Shown: positions 18,229 to 27,504, counted from the stretch's first letter. The stretch is 64,000 bases of DNA from Neogemmobacter tilapiae (GCF_014652215.1 NZ_BMYJ01000005.1:126026-190025); one strand, 5' to 3'. Numbers and translations are program-made. The notes: generated by a model from the sequence alone, not told the origin.

Positions 18229-18663
18229 ATGACCGTATCAAAAGAAATGATCCCCTTGGACCCTATCGCCTTTTTCGCCGCTTTGGTGCTTTCCCCTTTT
18301 GTCGTCACGCTGATGACGTTTTACCTGCTTGTGCCGATGAGGGCGCTGATCTTGGGGCTGCCGGTCTATCTGGCGCTTGGAACGCCGGTGCTTTTGTGGA
18401 TGGTGGGGCGCTATCCACCGGTTTTTGCGACCTATGCCGGGGCGGGACTGGTGGTCAATCTGGCGCTTGTGATCTTTTGCCGGTGGCTGGCCGAATTCCG
18501 CGACGGCATGGAGTTGATGACCGTGCTGGCCACCATCGGCTTTCTGTTCGCCCCGCTTTGGGCAGGGTGCTTTGCCTGGCTTTACCGCAGCTTTTATCGC
18601 GTCCGCTTTGCAAGCGGGGCGGTGAACAACCCGATCCTCAAACTGAAGGAGATGATGAAATGA
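18229..18663 (+). CDS. Four-helix membrane protein of unknown function
   Basis: A 144-residue protein with about four hydrophobic helices, beginning MTVSKEMIPLDPIAFFAAL and ending in a charged tail (LKLKEMMK). No family was recognised. It follows the GbsR-like regulator by 33 bases and overlaps the next membrane-protein gene by four, so the three probably form one regulated operon. Confidence 0.72.
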   Translation: MTVSKEMIPLDPIAFFAALVLSPFVVTLMTFYLLVPMRALILGLPVYLALGTPVLLWMVGRYPPVFATYAGAGLVVNLALVIFCRWLAEFRDGMELMTVLATIGFLFAPLWAGCFAWLYRSFYRVRFASGAVNNPILKLKEMMK

Positions 18664-19004
18664 TCTATCTGGCGTTTTTCTTGGTGGCGCTGGTCACTTT
18701 GCTTGGCTTGACCGCGATGATCTTGCGCATCGGTCGCGCGCTGGGGGAATGCCCCAGCAAGGGGCGGGCAGCGCGGGCCGCCTCGATCACCATTGCGACC
18801 GGCTTTGTGGCGATCGGGCTGGGGGGTGTCAGCATCATTGCGGCGGGTCTGGCCATGGCCGATGCGGGCGGAGCTGCTGCTCTGTTTGCGGTGGGGCTGG
18901 CCTGTGTGACCCTTGGCTTGGGCTTTACCCATGCTGTGACCCTGCTGCGGGAAACCGTCAGCGCGGCACCCGTGCCTATGGAGCCAGTGTTGGCCGGGGT
19001 GTAA
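18660..19004 (+). CDS. Small membrane protein of unknown function
   Basis: A 114-residue protein with an N-terminal helix (about 2-22), a short polar basic loop (GRALGECPSKGRAARA) and two further helices rich in Gly and Ala. No family was recognised. Its ATG overlaps the preceding stop, so the two membrane proteins may work as a pair. It ends just before a shared hairpin with the convergent gshA gene. Confidence 0.7.
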   Translation: MIYLAFFLVALVTLLGLTAMILRIGRALGECPSKGRAARAASITIATGFVAIGLGGVSIIAAGLAMADAGGAAALFAVGLACVTLGLGFTHAVTLLRETVSAAPVPMEPVLAGV

Positions 19005-19007
19005 GGT

Positions 19008-19027
19008 GGGCGGCCTTAAAGCCGCCC
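19008..19027. terminator. Bidirectional hairpin between convergent genes
   Basis: GGGCGGC-CTTAAA-GCCGCCC is a perfect seven-base stem between the 114-residue membrane-protein gene and gshA. The gshA stop codon lies in its loop. There is no T-run on either side, so it is a probable but weak terminator. Confidence 0.45.
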
Positions 19028-20362
19028 TTCGCCATAAATGCGCGTGAGGTCGCCCGCCCATTCGCCGTGGAAACGGTCCAGCCAGCGGTCGGCCTGCACT
19101 TTGCCCGAGGCGAGATTGGCGTGCAGCGGGGCCAGAAGCGCCTGTTCGTCCATGCCCCGCGCGGCAAGGCCCGCATGGGACAGATCGACCGCCGCGCGGG
19201 CCAAATCCATGATCTTCACCCCACCCGCCTGCCCCTGCAAACCGTCAACCGAGGCGGCGACGCGCAGGCCTTCGCGGGTTTCAGCGTCCAGCCCCTTGAC
19301 CAGATCCCAGGCGGCATCGAGTGCGCCTTGATCATACATCAGCCCAACCCAAAAGGCGGGAAGGGCGATGACATGGCCGCGATCCCCGCAATCGGCGCCG
19401 CGCATTTCGATGTATTTCTTGACCCGCGCCTCGGGGAAGACCGTCGTCATATGGTCGGCCCAATCGGAAAGGGTGGGCTTTTCGCCGGGAAGGGCGGGGA
19501 GTTCGCCGCGCAGGAAATCGCGGAAAGACTGGCCCAAGGCGTTGATGTATTTGCCATCGCGGTAGACGAAATACATCGGCACATCGAGAACCCAATCGAC
19601 ATAGGCTTGGAATCCCATGCCCTGATCAAAGGCAAAGGGCAGCATGCCCGTACGGGCATTGTCGAGACCGCGCCAGATGCGGGAACGCCAGCTTTTGTGG
19701 CCGTTCAACTGGCCGTCAAAGAAGGGCGATGAGGCAAACAGCGCCGTCGCCACCGGCTGCAAGGCCAAGGAAACGCGCAGTTTCTTGACCATATCCGCCT
19801 CGGACGCGTAGTCGAGGTTCACCTGCACGGTGCTGGTGCGATACATCATCTGGGTGCCGTGGGTGCCGACGCGGCCCATGTAATCGGTCATCAGGCGATA
19901 GCGGCCCTTGGGCATGACCGGCATCTGCGCGCCTGACCAGATGGGGGCGGCCCCAATGCCAAGGAAAGCGACGCCCATCGGGTCGGCGATGGCGCGAACC
20001 TCGGTCATATGGTTGTCGAATTCGGCGGCAGTTTCATGCGTGCTGACCAGCGGTGCGCCGGAAAGTTCGAACTGACCGCCGGGTTCCAAGGAAATGTTGG
20101 CACCATTGCGGGTCAGGCCGATGATATGGTCTTGCTCCATCACCGGGGTCCAGCCGAAACGGTCGCGCAAACCTTCGAGCAGGGCCTTGACGGAACGGGG
20201 GCCGTCATAGGGCAAGGGTTCCAGCGTGTCGGTCAGGAAGCCGAACTTTTCATGTTCGGTGCCCAAGCGCCATTCGGACTTCGGCTTGCAGCCGCTTTCC
20301 ATATAGGCGGCGAGTTGGTCAAAACTTTCGATCAGGCCGCCGCCGGATTGTGGGATGGACAT
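19016..20362 (-). CDS. gshA: Glutamate-cysteine ligase (plant/alphaproteobacterial type)
   Basis: Makes gamma-glutamylcysteine, the first step of glutathione synthesis, in the cytoplasm. At 448 residues it matches the plant-like class rather than the E. coli class. Recognisable segments are EWRLGTEHEKFGF, ANISLEPGGQFELSGAP, MYRTSTVQVNLDYASE and YIEMRGADCGD. Glutathione made here would feed the GST at 2252. It lies 51 bases downstream of a small membrane-protein gene on the same strand. Confidence 0.95.
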   Translation of the reverse strand: MSIPQSGGGLIESFDQLAAYMESGCKPKSEWRLGTEHEKFGFLTDTLEPLPYDGPRSVKALLEGLRDRFGWTPVMEQDHIIGLTRNGANISLEPGGQFELSGAPLVSTHETAAEFDNHMTEVRAIADPMGVAFLGIGAAPIWSGAQMPVMPKGRYRLMTDYMGRVGTHGTQMMYRTSTVQVNLDYASEADMVKKLRVSLALQPVATALFASSPFFDGQLNGHKSWRSRIWRGLDNARTGMLPFAFDQGMGFQAYVDWVLDVPMYFVYRDGKYINALGQSFRDFLRGELPALPGEKPTLSDWADHMTTVFPEARVKKYIEMRGADCGDRGHVIALPAFWVGLMYDQGALDAAWDLVKGLDAETREGLRVAASVDGLQGQAGGVKIMDLARAAVDLSHAGLAARGMDEQALLAPLHANLASGKVQADRWLDRFHGEWAGDLTRIYGEGRL

Positions 20363-20413
20363 GGGGTTGGCTCCGTTCGCTGATCGGAGGCTAGGGGTGA
20401 CGCTGGCGCGCGG

Positions 20414-20968
20414 TCAAGTCAAGGCCAGAAGCGACGGCCTGCGCCAGATGACAGGGCCGATGGTGGCCGCGCCATGACCGACGGTCAGACCCTTGTGGCC
20501 CGAAGCGGGGCCGTTGCCGTCTAGGGCGGCGATGAGGGCCTGGCTGTCCATGCCGGGCAAGGCGGCAAAGGCGTCAAACAGGGCGGCGGTGCCCTGGGCA
20601 TCGACGGGAATCAGCAAGGCCTGGCCATCGGCCTGTTTCAACCGCCAGAAGCGGCGACCGCCGGCATGGGAGAGGCGCAGTTCGGCCAGTTCGCGGACGG
20701 AAACGAAACCACCGCCATCGGGGCCGAAATAGCTGATCTGGGCCTCGTCCACCTCGACAATTCCGGGTGCGGTGATGTCCTGGCCAAAGCGCAGGCGGCG
20801 GATGGCGAGAAGGGCGAACCACGCGGCGACAAGGGCCAAGGTGCCGCCCAGCAACAAGGGGATGATGCCGCCGCGCAGCGCGAACCAAAGGCCAAGCAGG
20901 GCGACGAGGCCAGCGATGATCACCTCACGCGCGGCCCAGAATTTGGCTTGCAGTTCCGGGCGGATCAT
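20414..20968 (-). CDS. Membrane protein of unknown function
   Basis: A 184-residue protein with two adjacent N-terminal helices (about 15-57), a short basic loop (RRLRFGQD), then a soluble domain rich in beta-strand-forming residues (GIVEVDEAQISYFGPDGGGF). The layout resembles small PH-like membrane proteins, but no family was recognised with confidence. The ATG at 20968 overlaps the upstream acetyltransferase stop by four bases. Confidence 0.72.
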   Translation of the reverse strand: MIRPELQAKFWAAREVIIAGLVALLGLWFALRGGIIPLLLGGTLALVAAWFALLAIRRLRFGQDITAPGIVEVDEAQISYFGPDGGGFVSVRELAELRLSHAGGRRFWRLKQADGQALLIPVDAQGTAALFDAFAALPGMDSQALIAALDGNGPASGHKGLTVGHGAATIGPVIWRRPSLLALT

Positions 20969-21792
20969 AGGGGCACCTTTTGGGGTTCTTGAAAGAGGAC
21001 CAGCGCCATGGCGGCGCGGGGGGAAAAGCCGATGGCGGCATAAGCGCGGGCGGCTTTGTCGGAGGCGGCGAAAAGGACGGCACGGGCGACGCCTTGCTTG
21101 CGAGCCTCGGCCAGATGCAGGGCGACAGCGCGACGGGCATGGCCTTGGGCACGGCGTTCGGGCGGGGTATAGACGCCGCCGATCTGGACGATTTCGGGCA
21201 ACCGGGCGTTGAAACCCGTCAGGGCAACGGGCTGATCGTTGTGGAACAGGATGCGGTGGCTGTCGGCCGGCAGCCAATGGGCGATGTCCTGTTCGGCAAG
21301 TTGGCGGGCTTCGCTTGCGGGGGTACCAAGGATTTCAAGATGATAGGCGATGCGCCATGCGGTGATCTGGGGAAGATCGGTGGGGGTGATGGAGCGGAGT
21401 TGATAGTCTTGGGTGTCGGGCAGGATCAGGCGATCAAGGACCAGTTCAAAGCCGGGTTCATCTTTGTTTACGCGACAGGGGGCGTCTTGCAGGCCCAGCG
21501 CGCGGATCAGGGGGCGGGTTTGATCAGCAGGGCCGATCAGGCCGGTGAGGGTTTCGCCTTTCAGGGTTGCGGCGAAGGCGGGGGCGTCTTGGGGGGCAAA
21601 GCAGGGCATGACCATGCCGGATTGGCTGAGACCCAGCGCGCCACGGCCCAGCCAGAAGCGCATGGCATGGGGATGGCTATCGGTGAACCCATACGCGCGG
21701 AGGTTGGCCAAGGGGAACATCGCGCCTTCGACATGGGCGAGAAGATGGGATTCGAGGGCGGATTGGTCTGAAGGGAGGGCGGGGCGGATCAT
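20965..21792 (-). CDS. GNAT-family N-acetyltransferase
   Basis: About 275 residues. The C-terminal half is a GNAT domain, with the acetyl-CoA segment QIGGVYTPPERRAQGHARRA and the late SDKAARAYAAIGF motif. The N-terminal half (RPALPSDQSALESHLLAH onward) is a degenerate GNAT-like domain, as in two-domain members. The ATG at 21792 was chosen; a GTG at 21804 would add four residues. The acceptor substrate is unknown. Confidence 0.82.
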   Translation of the reverse strand: MIRPALPSDQSALESHLLAHVEGAMFPLANLRAYGFTDSHPHAMRFWLGRGALGLSQSGMVMPCFAPQDAPAFAATLKGETLTGLIGPADQTRPLIRALGLQDAPCRVNKDEPGFELVLDRLILPDTQDYQLRSITPTDLPQITAWRIAYHLEILGTPASEARQLAEQDIAHWLPADSHRILFHNDQPVALTGFNARLPEIVQIGGVYTPPERRAQGHARRAVALHLAEARKQGVARAVLFAASDKAARAYAAIGFSPRAAMALVLFQEPQKVPL

Positions 21793-21826
21793 GGGGAAGG
21801 CCACCCTAAGAACGGGGTATCAGGCA

Positions 21827-21954
21827 GAGCCCCTCCTCCCCATCCCTCCCCCACAAAGGGGGGAGGGGGGCGCGTCGAACGCCTGTGACCCTGTTTGACT
21901 TCGCAGAAAGGGTGCCCCCTCCCCCCCTGTGGGGGAGGATGGGAGGGGGGGCTT
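21827..21954. repeat. Long imperfect inverted repeat (palindromic intergenic element)
   Basis: Two arms of about 45 bases, 21827-21872 and 21911-21954, are near reverse complements. They are built from C-runs and G-runs around CCCCCACA and TGTGGGGG, separated by a 38-base centre. Each arm also contains a small internal hairpin. It lies between the acetyltransferase and rsmE genes and looks like a repetitive palindromic element rather than a simple terminator. Confidence 0.75.
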
Positions 21955-21964
21955 GTGAGAAAGC

Positions 21965-22690
21965 TCACCGCCAATCCCCCAGCGCCGCTTGCCAAAGCGT
22001 AATCGCCGCCACCGCTGCGGTGTCGGCGCGGAGGATGCGGGGGCCGAGGCTGGCTTGGACGACTTGCGGCATGGCCGCCAGCCGGGCCTGTTCGCGTTCG
22101 GAAAAGCCGCCTTCGGGGCCGATGAGAATGGCCCAAGGGCCGCGTTCCTGCCTGGAAAGCACGGTGGCCGCACCGGTGAGATGTTCGTTGCACCACAAGA
22201 GGTGGCGGTCGGCGGGCCAGGTGGCTAGAACCTTGTCCAGCGCTTGCAGCTCATCGACGGGGGGAACAAAGGTGCCTTCGCATTGCTCGGCGGCCTCCAG
22301 AGCGTGGGCTTGCAGGCGATCCTGCCGGATGCGGTCTGCGTTGGTGTGTTGGGTCTGGACGGGCATGATGCGCGCCGCCCCCAGTTCCACCGCCTTTTCG
22401 ACGATGAAATCGGTGCGGGCTTTTTTGATCGGCGCGAAAAGCAGCCAGAGGTCGGGGGGCATCTGTTGGGGGCGCGTTTGTTCGACGCAGGTCAGCACGC
22501 CCCCCCTTTTGCCCGCCTGTGCCACCGTAGCCCGCCATTCGCCATCCTGCCCGTTGAACAGGCGCAGGGCGGCACCGGGGCCAAGGCGCATGACGCCGAA
22601 AAGGTAATGCGCCTGATCGGGGTTCAAGCCGACGGCTTGCCCTGAACCAAGGGGCTGATCTACAAACAATCTGATCTTTGCTTCGGCCAT
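21965..22690 (-). CDS. rsmE: 16S rRNA (uracil-1498-N3)-methyltransferase
   Basis: SPOUT methyltransferase that modifies U1498 in the decoding region of 16S rRNA. At 241 residues it has an N-terminal PUA-like domain (about 1-72), the segment LLFAPIKKARTDFIVEKAVELG, and the trefoil-knot motifs AILIGPEGGFSEREQ and SLGPRILRADTAAVAAI. The ATG at 22690 is preferred to a TTG three codons upstream. It is divergent from ubiA with only 12 bases between starts. Confidence 0.95.
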   Translation of the reverse strand: MAEAKIRLFVDQPLGSGQAVGLNPDQAHYLFGVMRLGPGAALRLFNGQDGEWRATVAQAGKRGGVLTCVEQTRPQQMPPDLWLLFAPIKKARTDFIVEKAVELGAARIMPVQTQHTNADRIRQDRLQAHALEAAEQCEGTFVPPVDELQALDKVLATWPADRHLLWCNEHLTGAATVLSRQERGPWAILIGPEGGFSEREQARLAAMPQVVQASLGPRILRADTAAVAAITLWQAALGDWR

Positions 22691-22702
22691 GGAAGGCAAC
22701 TT

Positions 22703-23665
22703 ATGATCCCGTCCGATGAAATGCCAGAGGCGGGAACCGTCGCCGATGCGCCGCGCGGCAATTGGGTGGACAGCATCGCCCCAAGCTGGTCGCGCCCCTA
22801 TCTGCGGCTGTCGCGCGCGGATCGGCCCATCGGCACATGGCTTTTGTTCTTGCCCTGCCTTTGGGGTATTGCCTTGGCGGCCAATCTGGATGGGTTTCGC
22901 GCTTGGGACATCTGGCTGGCCTTGTCCTGCGGGATGGGCGCTTTTCTGATGCGGGGGGCGGGTTGCACCTGGAACGATATCACCGACCGCGACATTGATG
23001 CGCAGGTGGCGCGGACGAAGTCGCGGCCGCTGCCCGCAGGTCAGGTGACGGTGCGGCAGGCGGTGGTCTGGATGGTGGTTCAGACAGTGATCGCGGCTGG
23101 AATCCTATTCACTTATAACGCTACGGCCATATTGCTGGGGATTGCGGCGCTGATTCCGGTGGCGATTTACCCTTTTGCCAAACGGTTCACCTGGTGGCCG
23201 CAGGCCTTTCTGGGCGTTGCGTTCAACTGGGGTGCTTTGCTGGGCTTTGCCGCCCATGCGGGGACCATCACGCCAGCCGCCTTGGTGCTGTATCTGGCGG
23301 GTGTGGTCTGGACGCTGTTCTATGACACGATCTATGCGCATCAGGACAAGGAAGACGATGCGCTGATCGGGGTGAAATCGACGGCGCGGTTGTTTGGGCA
23401 GAACACGCTGAAATGGTTGGCGTGGTTTCTGGTGATCACGGTCAGCCTGCTGTCGCTGTCGGTGATCCTGACGCTGGTGGAGCAGGATCGACCCTTGGCG
23501 CTGCTTTTAGGCTTGGCGGGGGTTTGGGCTTTCGGGCTGCATCTGCATTGGCAGTTGCGGCAATTGAACCCGGATGATCCGGAGGTTTGCCTGCGGCTGT
23601 TCCGGTCGAACCGGGATACGGGGCTGATCCTTGCGCTGTTTCTTGCCGCTGCCGTGCGGCTTTGA
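22703..23665 (+). CDS. ubiA: 4-hydroxybenzoate polyprenyltransferase
   Basis: Integral membrane prenyltransferase that attaches the polyprenyl tail to 4-hydroxybenzoate in ubiquinone synthesis. At 320 residues with eight or nine helices, both aspartate-rich diphosphate-binding motifs are present: CTWNDITDRDIDAQVARTKS and YDTIYAHQDKEDD. A GGAAGG ribosome-binding site sits in the 12-base gap to rsmE, which supports the ATG at 22703. Confidence 0.95.
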   Translation: MIPSDEMPEAGTVADAPRGNWVDSIAPSWSRPYLRLSRADRPIGTWLLFLPCLWGIALAANLDGFRAWDIWLALSCGMGAFLMRGAGCTWNDITDRDIDAQVARTKSRPLPAGQVTVRQAVVWMVVQTVIAAGILFTYNATAILLGIAALIPVAIYPFAKRFTWWPQAFLGVAFNWGALLGFAAHAGTITPAALVLYLAGVVWTLFYDTIYAHQDKEDDALIGVKSTARLFGQNTLKWLAWFLVITVSLLSLSVILTLVEQDRPLALLLGLAGVWAFGLHLHWQLRQLNPDDPEVCLRLFRSNRDTGLILALFLAAAVRL

Positions 23666-23726
23666 TTGAAGCGCGCGGCAGCAGGGCCTAGAACCTTGGC
23701 GGAATGACCTGACAGACGGCTGCCCC

Positions 23727-25784
23727 GTGAAACGAATCCCCGAAAAATTGCTTGCCCCTGCCGCCTTTCTGGGGGCGGCGCTCTTGGCCTTTCTGGTGGC
23801 TTTCTGGGCCTCGATCGTGGTTGAGAGCCGTTCAACGGCGGCGGTGACCTCGGCGCTTTTGAATGCGGGGATGACTTGGGCCACGGTGGAGACCGACGGT
23901 TTGCAGGTGACCCTGTCAGGCACCGCGCCGAACGAGGGGGCACGGTTTCGCGCTGTGAACATTGCGGGTGGGGTGATTGACGCCAGCCGGGTGCGGGATC
24001 TGCTGGAGGTGACACCGTTGCAGGCCATCGAAGCGCCGCGCTTTTCGGTGGAGATGCTGCGCAATGGCGATGGGATCCAGCTGATCGGGCTGTTGCCCGC
24101 GCCGGAAATGACGGATGGTGCGGAAAGCGCGGAAAAGACCAAGCTGATCGAGGAAGCCTCGGCGCTGGCGGCGGGGATGCAGGTGGATGATTTGCTGGAA
24201 ACGGCGGCGTTTCCGGCACCCGAGGGATGGGAAGAGGCTTTGGCCTATGGGCTGGAGGCGCTGAAAAAGCTGCCACGGTCAAAAATCTCGGTCGGGGCAG
24301 ATGCGGTGTCCATCACCGCGATTTCGGACAGCGCGGCGCAAAAGCGGCGGCTTGAGGCGGATTTGCGGGATATGAAGCCCGAGGGCGTGGCGGTAAAGAT
24401 CGAGATTACGGCCCCGCGCCCGGTGCTGACGCCGTTTACGCTGCGGTTTGTGAAAGATGGCGAGGGGGCGCGGTTTGATGCCTGTTCGGCGGACACGGAC
24501 CGGGCCAGGGAACGGATCATCACGGCGGGTGTTCTGGCGGGGGCCGAGGGCACGCCGGGCTGCACCGTGGGGATGGGCGTGCCCAGCCCGCGTTGGGCCG
24601 AGGCGGCAGAGGCCGGGATCAAGGCGGTGAACGAATTGGGGGCGGGGTCGGTGACCTTTTCCGATGCGGATGTGACCTTGCTGGCCGATTCGAGCGTGAC
24701 ACAGGCGGTGTTTGACCGTGTGGTGGGGGACTTGCAGGCCGGGATGCCGCCGGCTTTTTCGGTGAAGGCGACTTTGGCCCCGAAGGCGGAACCGGGACAA
24801 GAAGGCCCAGCGGAATTCACGGCAGAGTTGAGCGAAGAAGGACTGGTGCAGTTGCGGGGCCGTCTGGCGGATGAATTGCAGCGGAATGTGGTGGATTCCT
24901 TTGCCAAGGGCGAATTCGGGGCGGCGAAGACCTATACGGCGACGCGGTTTGACCCGAACCTGCCGCGCGGCTGGGGCATCCGGGTGCTGGCCGGTTTGGA
25001 ATCGCTGTCCTATCTGGCGCATGGGTCGCTGGTGGTGCGGGCCGATACGGTGGAAGTGAAGGGCGTGACGGGTTCGCAAGAGGCGCGGGCCAAGATTGCG
25101 CAGATTCTGTCGGACAAGCTGGGTCAGGGGCAGAAGTTCAATGTCTCGGTCACTTATGACGAAAAACTGGACCCGCTGGCGGCCTTACCGACGCCCGAGG
25201 AATGTCTGGCCGACGTGCAACTGGCGCTGAAGGTGGCGAAGATCACCTTTGCGCCGGGGTCGGCCGAAATCGACGGCTCGGCATCCAAGACGATTGATGC
25301 GGTGGCCGAGGCGCTGACGCGTTGCCCGGATGTGGCGTTCGAGATTGCAGCGCATTCGGATTCGCAGGGGTCCGAGGGCGGGAACAAGGCTTTGTCGCAA
25401 GCGCGGGCCGAAGCGGTGCTGTTGTCGCTGCAAGGGCGGCGGGCACCGGTGGGGTTGATCCGGGCGGTGGGCTATGGCGAAGAGCGCCCGATTGCGGACA
25501 ACGGCACGGAAGAGGGGCGCGAGGCGAACCGGCGGATCGAGATCACCCTGATTGGTGGGCCTGCGCCTGCGGCACCGGCGGAAGGGGCGGTCGCGCCGCC
25601 AGCGGAGGCATCCGCCGACGCGGCTGCGGCGACGGAAGAGGCAGGCCAAGCCGAAGAAACGCCTGCGAATGCGGCGGCTGTGGCCGTGGCCCCTGCGGCG
25701 GAAAACCCTGAGGATGCGCCCTCGGTCGCACCGGCCAGCGCGGATGTGAAACCAAAGGCGCGAGGGGATCGGAAACCGGACTAA
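23727..25784 (+). CDS. OmpA-family protein with BON-like repeats
   Basis: Envelope protein of 685 residues. An N-terminal signal anchor (about 9-32) is followed by several related segments of the BON type (ITAISDSAAQKRRLEADLRD, VTGSQEARAKIAQILSDKLG). An OmpA/Pal peptidoglycan-binding domain follows (about 500-610; FAPGSAEIDG, AHSDSQGSE, NRRIEI). The last 70 residues are an Ala/Pro/Glu tail of low complexity. The start is GTG. It probably links the membrane to the cell wall. Confidence 0.88.
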   Translation: MKRIPEKLLAPAAFLGAALLAFLVAFWASIVVESRSTAAVTSALLNAGMTWATVETDGLQVTLSGTAPNEGARFRAVNIAGGVIDASRVRDLLEVTPLQAIEAPRFSVEMLRNGDGIQLIGLLPAPEMTDGAESAEKTKLIEEASALAAGMQVDDLLETAAFPAPEGWEEALAYGLEALKKLPRSKISVGADAVSITAISDSAAQKRRLEADLRDMKPEGVAVKIEITAPRPVLTPFTLRFVKDGEGARFDACSADTDRARERIITAGVLAGAEGTPGCTVGMGVPSPRWAEAAEAGIKAVNELGAGSVTFSDADVTLLADSSVTQAVFDRVVGDLQAGMPPAFSVKATLAPKAEPGQEGPAEFTAELSEEGLVQLRGRLADELQRNVVDSFAKGEFGAAKTYTATRFDPNLPRGWGIRVLAGLESLSYLAHGSLVVRADTVEVKGVTGSQEARAKIAQILSDKLGQGQKFNVSVTYDEKLDPLAALPTPEECLADVQLALKVAKITFAPGSAEIDGSASKTIDAVAEALTRCPDVAFEIAAHSDSQGSEGGNKALSQARAEAVLLSLQGRRAPVGLIRAVGYGEERPIADNGTEEGREANRRIEITLIGGPAPAAPAEGAVAPPAEASADAAAATEEAGQAEETPANAAAVAVAPAAENPEDAPSVAPASADVKPKARGDRKPD

Positions 25785-25824
25785 GGCCCTTGCCAAGCCG
25801 GGCTTTTCCTTTCAGAACCATCGC

Positions 25825-26154
25825 ATGAACCGTTTGGAATTCATCATCGCGACGGCGATCATCCTGTTCCTGGCCTTTGGCCTGGGCTGGTTCACCTATT
25901 GGATCTTGCACCGTTTTGCGCGGATTTCCGGCGAGGATATGGGCGAAGTGGACCGCTTGGCGCAGACTTTGCACGAGGCGGAAGAGATGCGGGATCAGGC
26001 GATCTTGTATCTGGAACAGCGCGAGGCGGAGCTGACGAACCAGATCGCGCAGACCGAAGCGGAATTGCGGGCGGCCATGGAAGGGCTGCGCGACGCGCGG
26101 ACCGAAGCCGAAGAAATGCGGAAATATATCGAACGGATGCATTCCAACGCCTGA
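25825..26154 (+). CDS. Membrane-anchored coiled-coil protein
   Basis: A 109-residue protein with one N-terminal helix (IIATAIILFLAFGLGWFTYWI, shown in part here) and a long charged heptad-like coiled coil from about residue 40 to the end (LHEAEEMRDQAILYLEQREA). No enzyme motif. It follows the OmpA-like gene by 40 bases and may act with it in the envelope; this rests on position only. Its stop lies inside a strong terminator. Confidence 0.75.
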   Translation: MNRLEFIIATAIILFLAFGLGWFTYWILHRFARISGEDMGEVDRLAQTLHEAEEMRDQAILYLEQREAELTNQIAQTEAELRAAMEGLRDARTEAEEMRKYIERMHSNA

Positions 26155-26175
26155 CGGAGGGTCGGGCCTTTTTTG
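26149..26175 (+). terminator. Rho-independent terminator after the coiled-coil gene
   Basis: GCCTGAC-GGAGG-GTCGGGC forms a seven-base stem with one G-U pair, followed by CTTTTTTG. It overlaps the stop codon of the 109-residue gene. The next gene starts only 13 bases later and so needs its own promoter or read-through. Confidence 0.75.
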
Positions 26176-26188
26176 ACAGGTGTTTCCG

Positions 26189-26743
26189 ATGCGTTTTTTG
26201 ACTTTGGCCTTGGGGCTTTTGGCTCTGCCGGTGCAGGCCGATGAGGTTTCTGATGCGATTGCGGCAGCCGGGACGGCCTATGAGGCGGGCGATCTGGGGG
26301 CTTCGGCCGAAGCGCTGAAAGCCGCCAGTAGCGGCGTGGCGCAGCAGCGTTCTGCGGCTTTGGCGGCTTTCCTGCCCGCAACGGTCGATGGCTGGACGGT
26401 TGAGGAAGACCCGAGTTTTGCAGAAGGCATGGCAATGATTGGCGGGGGTGTCGGCGCGATGAAGCGCTATACCCGCGAAGACGGCACGCAGATTTCGCTG
26501 TCGGTGATGACGGGGGGCGAGATGATCGGCGCGATGACGCAGATGTTTTCGAGCCCTGAGATGCTGGCGATGATGGGCAAGGTGATCGAGGTGAAGGGCG
26601 TCTCCTTTGTCGATCAGGGCAATTCGGTGATGGCGCTGATCGGTGAAAAGGTTCTGGTGCAGGCCGAGGGTGCTGTGGCGGATCAGGTTCTGCCGCTGCT
26701 TGAACAGGTGGATCTGGAAGGGATTGCGGGTTTTGGTCAGTAA
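26189..26743 (+). CDS. Secreted protein of unknown function
   Basis: A 184-residue protein with a signal peptide (MRFLTLALGLLALPVQA), then an Ala-rich helical part (about 20-60) and a domain containing LPATVDGWTVEEDPSFAEGM and AMKRYTREDGTQISLSV. No family was recognised; homologues with this GW-x-x-E pattern are seen as small periplasmic proteins. It ends seven bases inside the convergent hydrolase gene. Confidence 0.72.
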   Translation: MRFLTLALGLLALPVQADEVSDAIAAAGTAYEAGDLGASAEALKAASSGVAQQRSAALAAFLPATVDGWTVEEDPSFAEGMAMIGGGVGAMKRYTREDGTQISLSVMTGGEMIGAMTQMFSSPEMLAMMGKVIEVKGVSFVDQGNSVMALIGEKVLVQAEGAVADQVLPLLEQVDLEGIAGFGQ

Positions 26744-27504
26744 CCGCCGAGCAAGGCCTGCATCAGCGCGCTGTCGGAATCGGTCAACCCGTCGACGACG
26801 TTGAAATGATGCTTGCCGGGATCGACCGTCCAAGGGCAGGCCCAGCTTTCCGATAGGGTTCGCGCCTGCCACAAAAAGGCGGGGCGTTCCTGCGCGCCAA
26901 CCCAGACATGTGCCTGAACATCCTGCCGCAGCCGGTGGCGGGCGGGGCTTTCTTGGGCCACCTCATCCGCGTCCAGTTGCAGGGTTTGGTTCATTTCGGT
27001 GGCGAGCAGGGGTTCCAATTCTGCAAGCGGTGAAATTGGCACGACGCGGTCGATGCGCACGGATTGATCACCGCAGGCGAGCCTTGCCGCAAGATGGCCG
27101 CCTGCCGAATGGCCGGTGACGACCACAGGCCCGCCGACCCTTTCGCCCGCCATGGCAACGGCGCGGGCCATGTCTTGCGTCATATGCGCAATGCGGCCTT
27201 CGGGGGCGAGGGTGTAGGACGGCAGGGCGCAGGCCCAGCCGCGCGCCAAGGCCCCCGCCGCCAGATGGGACCAATCGGCGCGGCCAAAGGCCATCCAATA
27301 GCCGCCGTGGATAAAGACCATCAGCCCCTTGGCCGGACCGTCGGGCCAGAACAGATCCATCCCCTGCCGCGCGCCGGGGCCATAGGCCAGATCCTCAAAC
27401 CGATGGGCGGCCCGAAAGGCGGCGGTGTCGCGGGCCCAAGCCTCCACAAGGGCATCGGCACCGGGAATGAAAGCGCCGTTCTGGTATTCCCTGTCCATAT
27501 CCAT
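26737..27504 (-). CDS. Alpha/beta hydrolase, arylformamidase-like
   Basis: Cytosolic hydrolase of 255 residues resembling eukaryote-type kynurenine formamidase. The oxyanion motif HGGYW, nucleophile GHSAGGH and a late catalytic His in KHHFNVVDGL are visible. N-formylkynurenine is a possible substrate, but other esters or amides cannot be excluded and no other kynurenine gene is nearby. The ATG at 27504 was chosen; the longer open frame has no family-like sequence. Confidence 0.82.
   Translation of the reverse strand: MDMDREYQNGAFIPGADALVEAWARDTAAFRAAHRFEDLAYGPGARQGMDLFWPDGPAKGLMVFIHGGYWMAFGRADWSHLAAGALARGWACALPSYTLAPEGRIAHMTQDMARAVAMAGERVGGPVVVTGHSAGGHLAARLACGDQSVRIDRVVPISPLAELEPLLATEMNQTLQLDADEVAQESPARHRLRQDVQAHVWVGAQERPAFLWQARTLSESWACPWTVDPGKHHFNVVDGLTDSDSALMQALLGGY

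Noticed and set aside
21827-21954. Possible CRISPR or tandem-repeat array
   Set aside because: It has two inverted arms only, not direct repeats with spacers.
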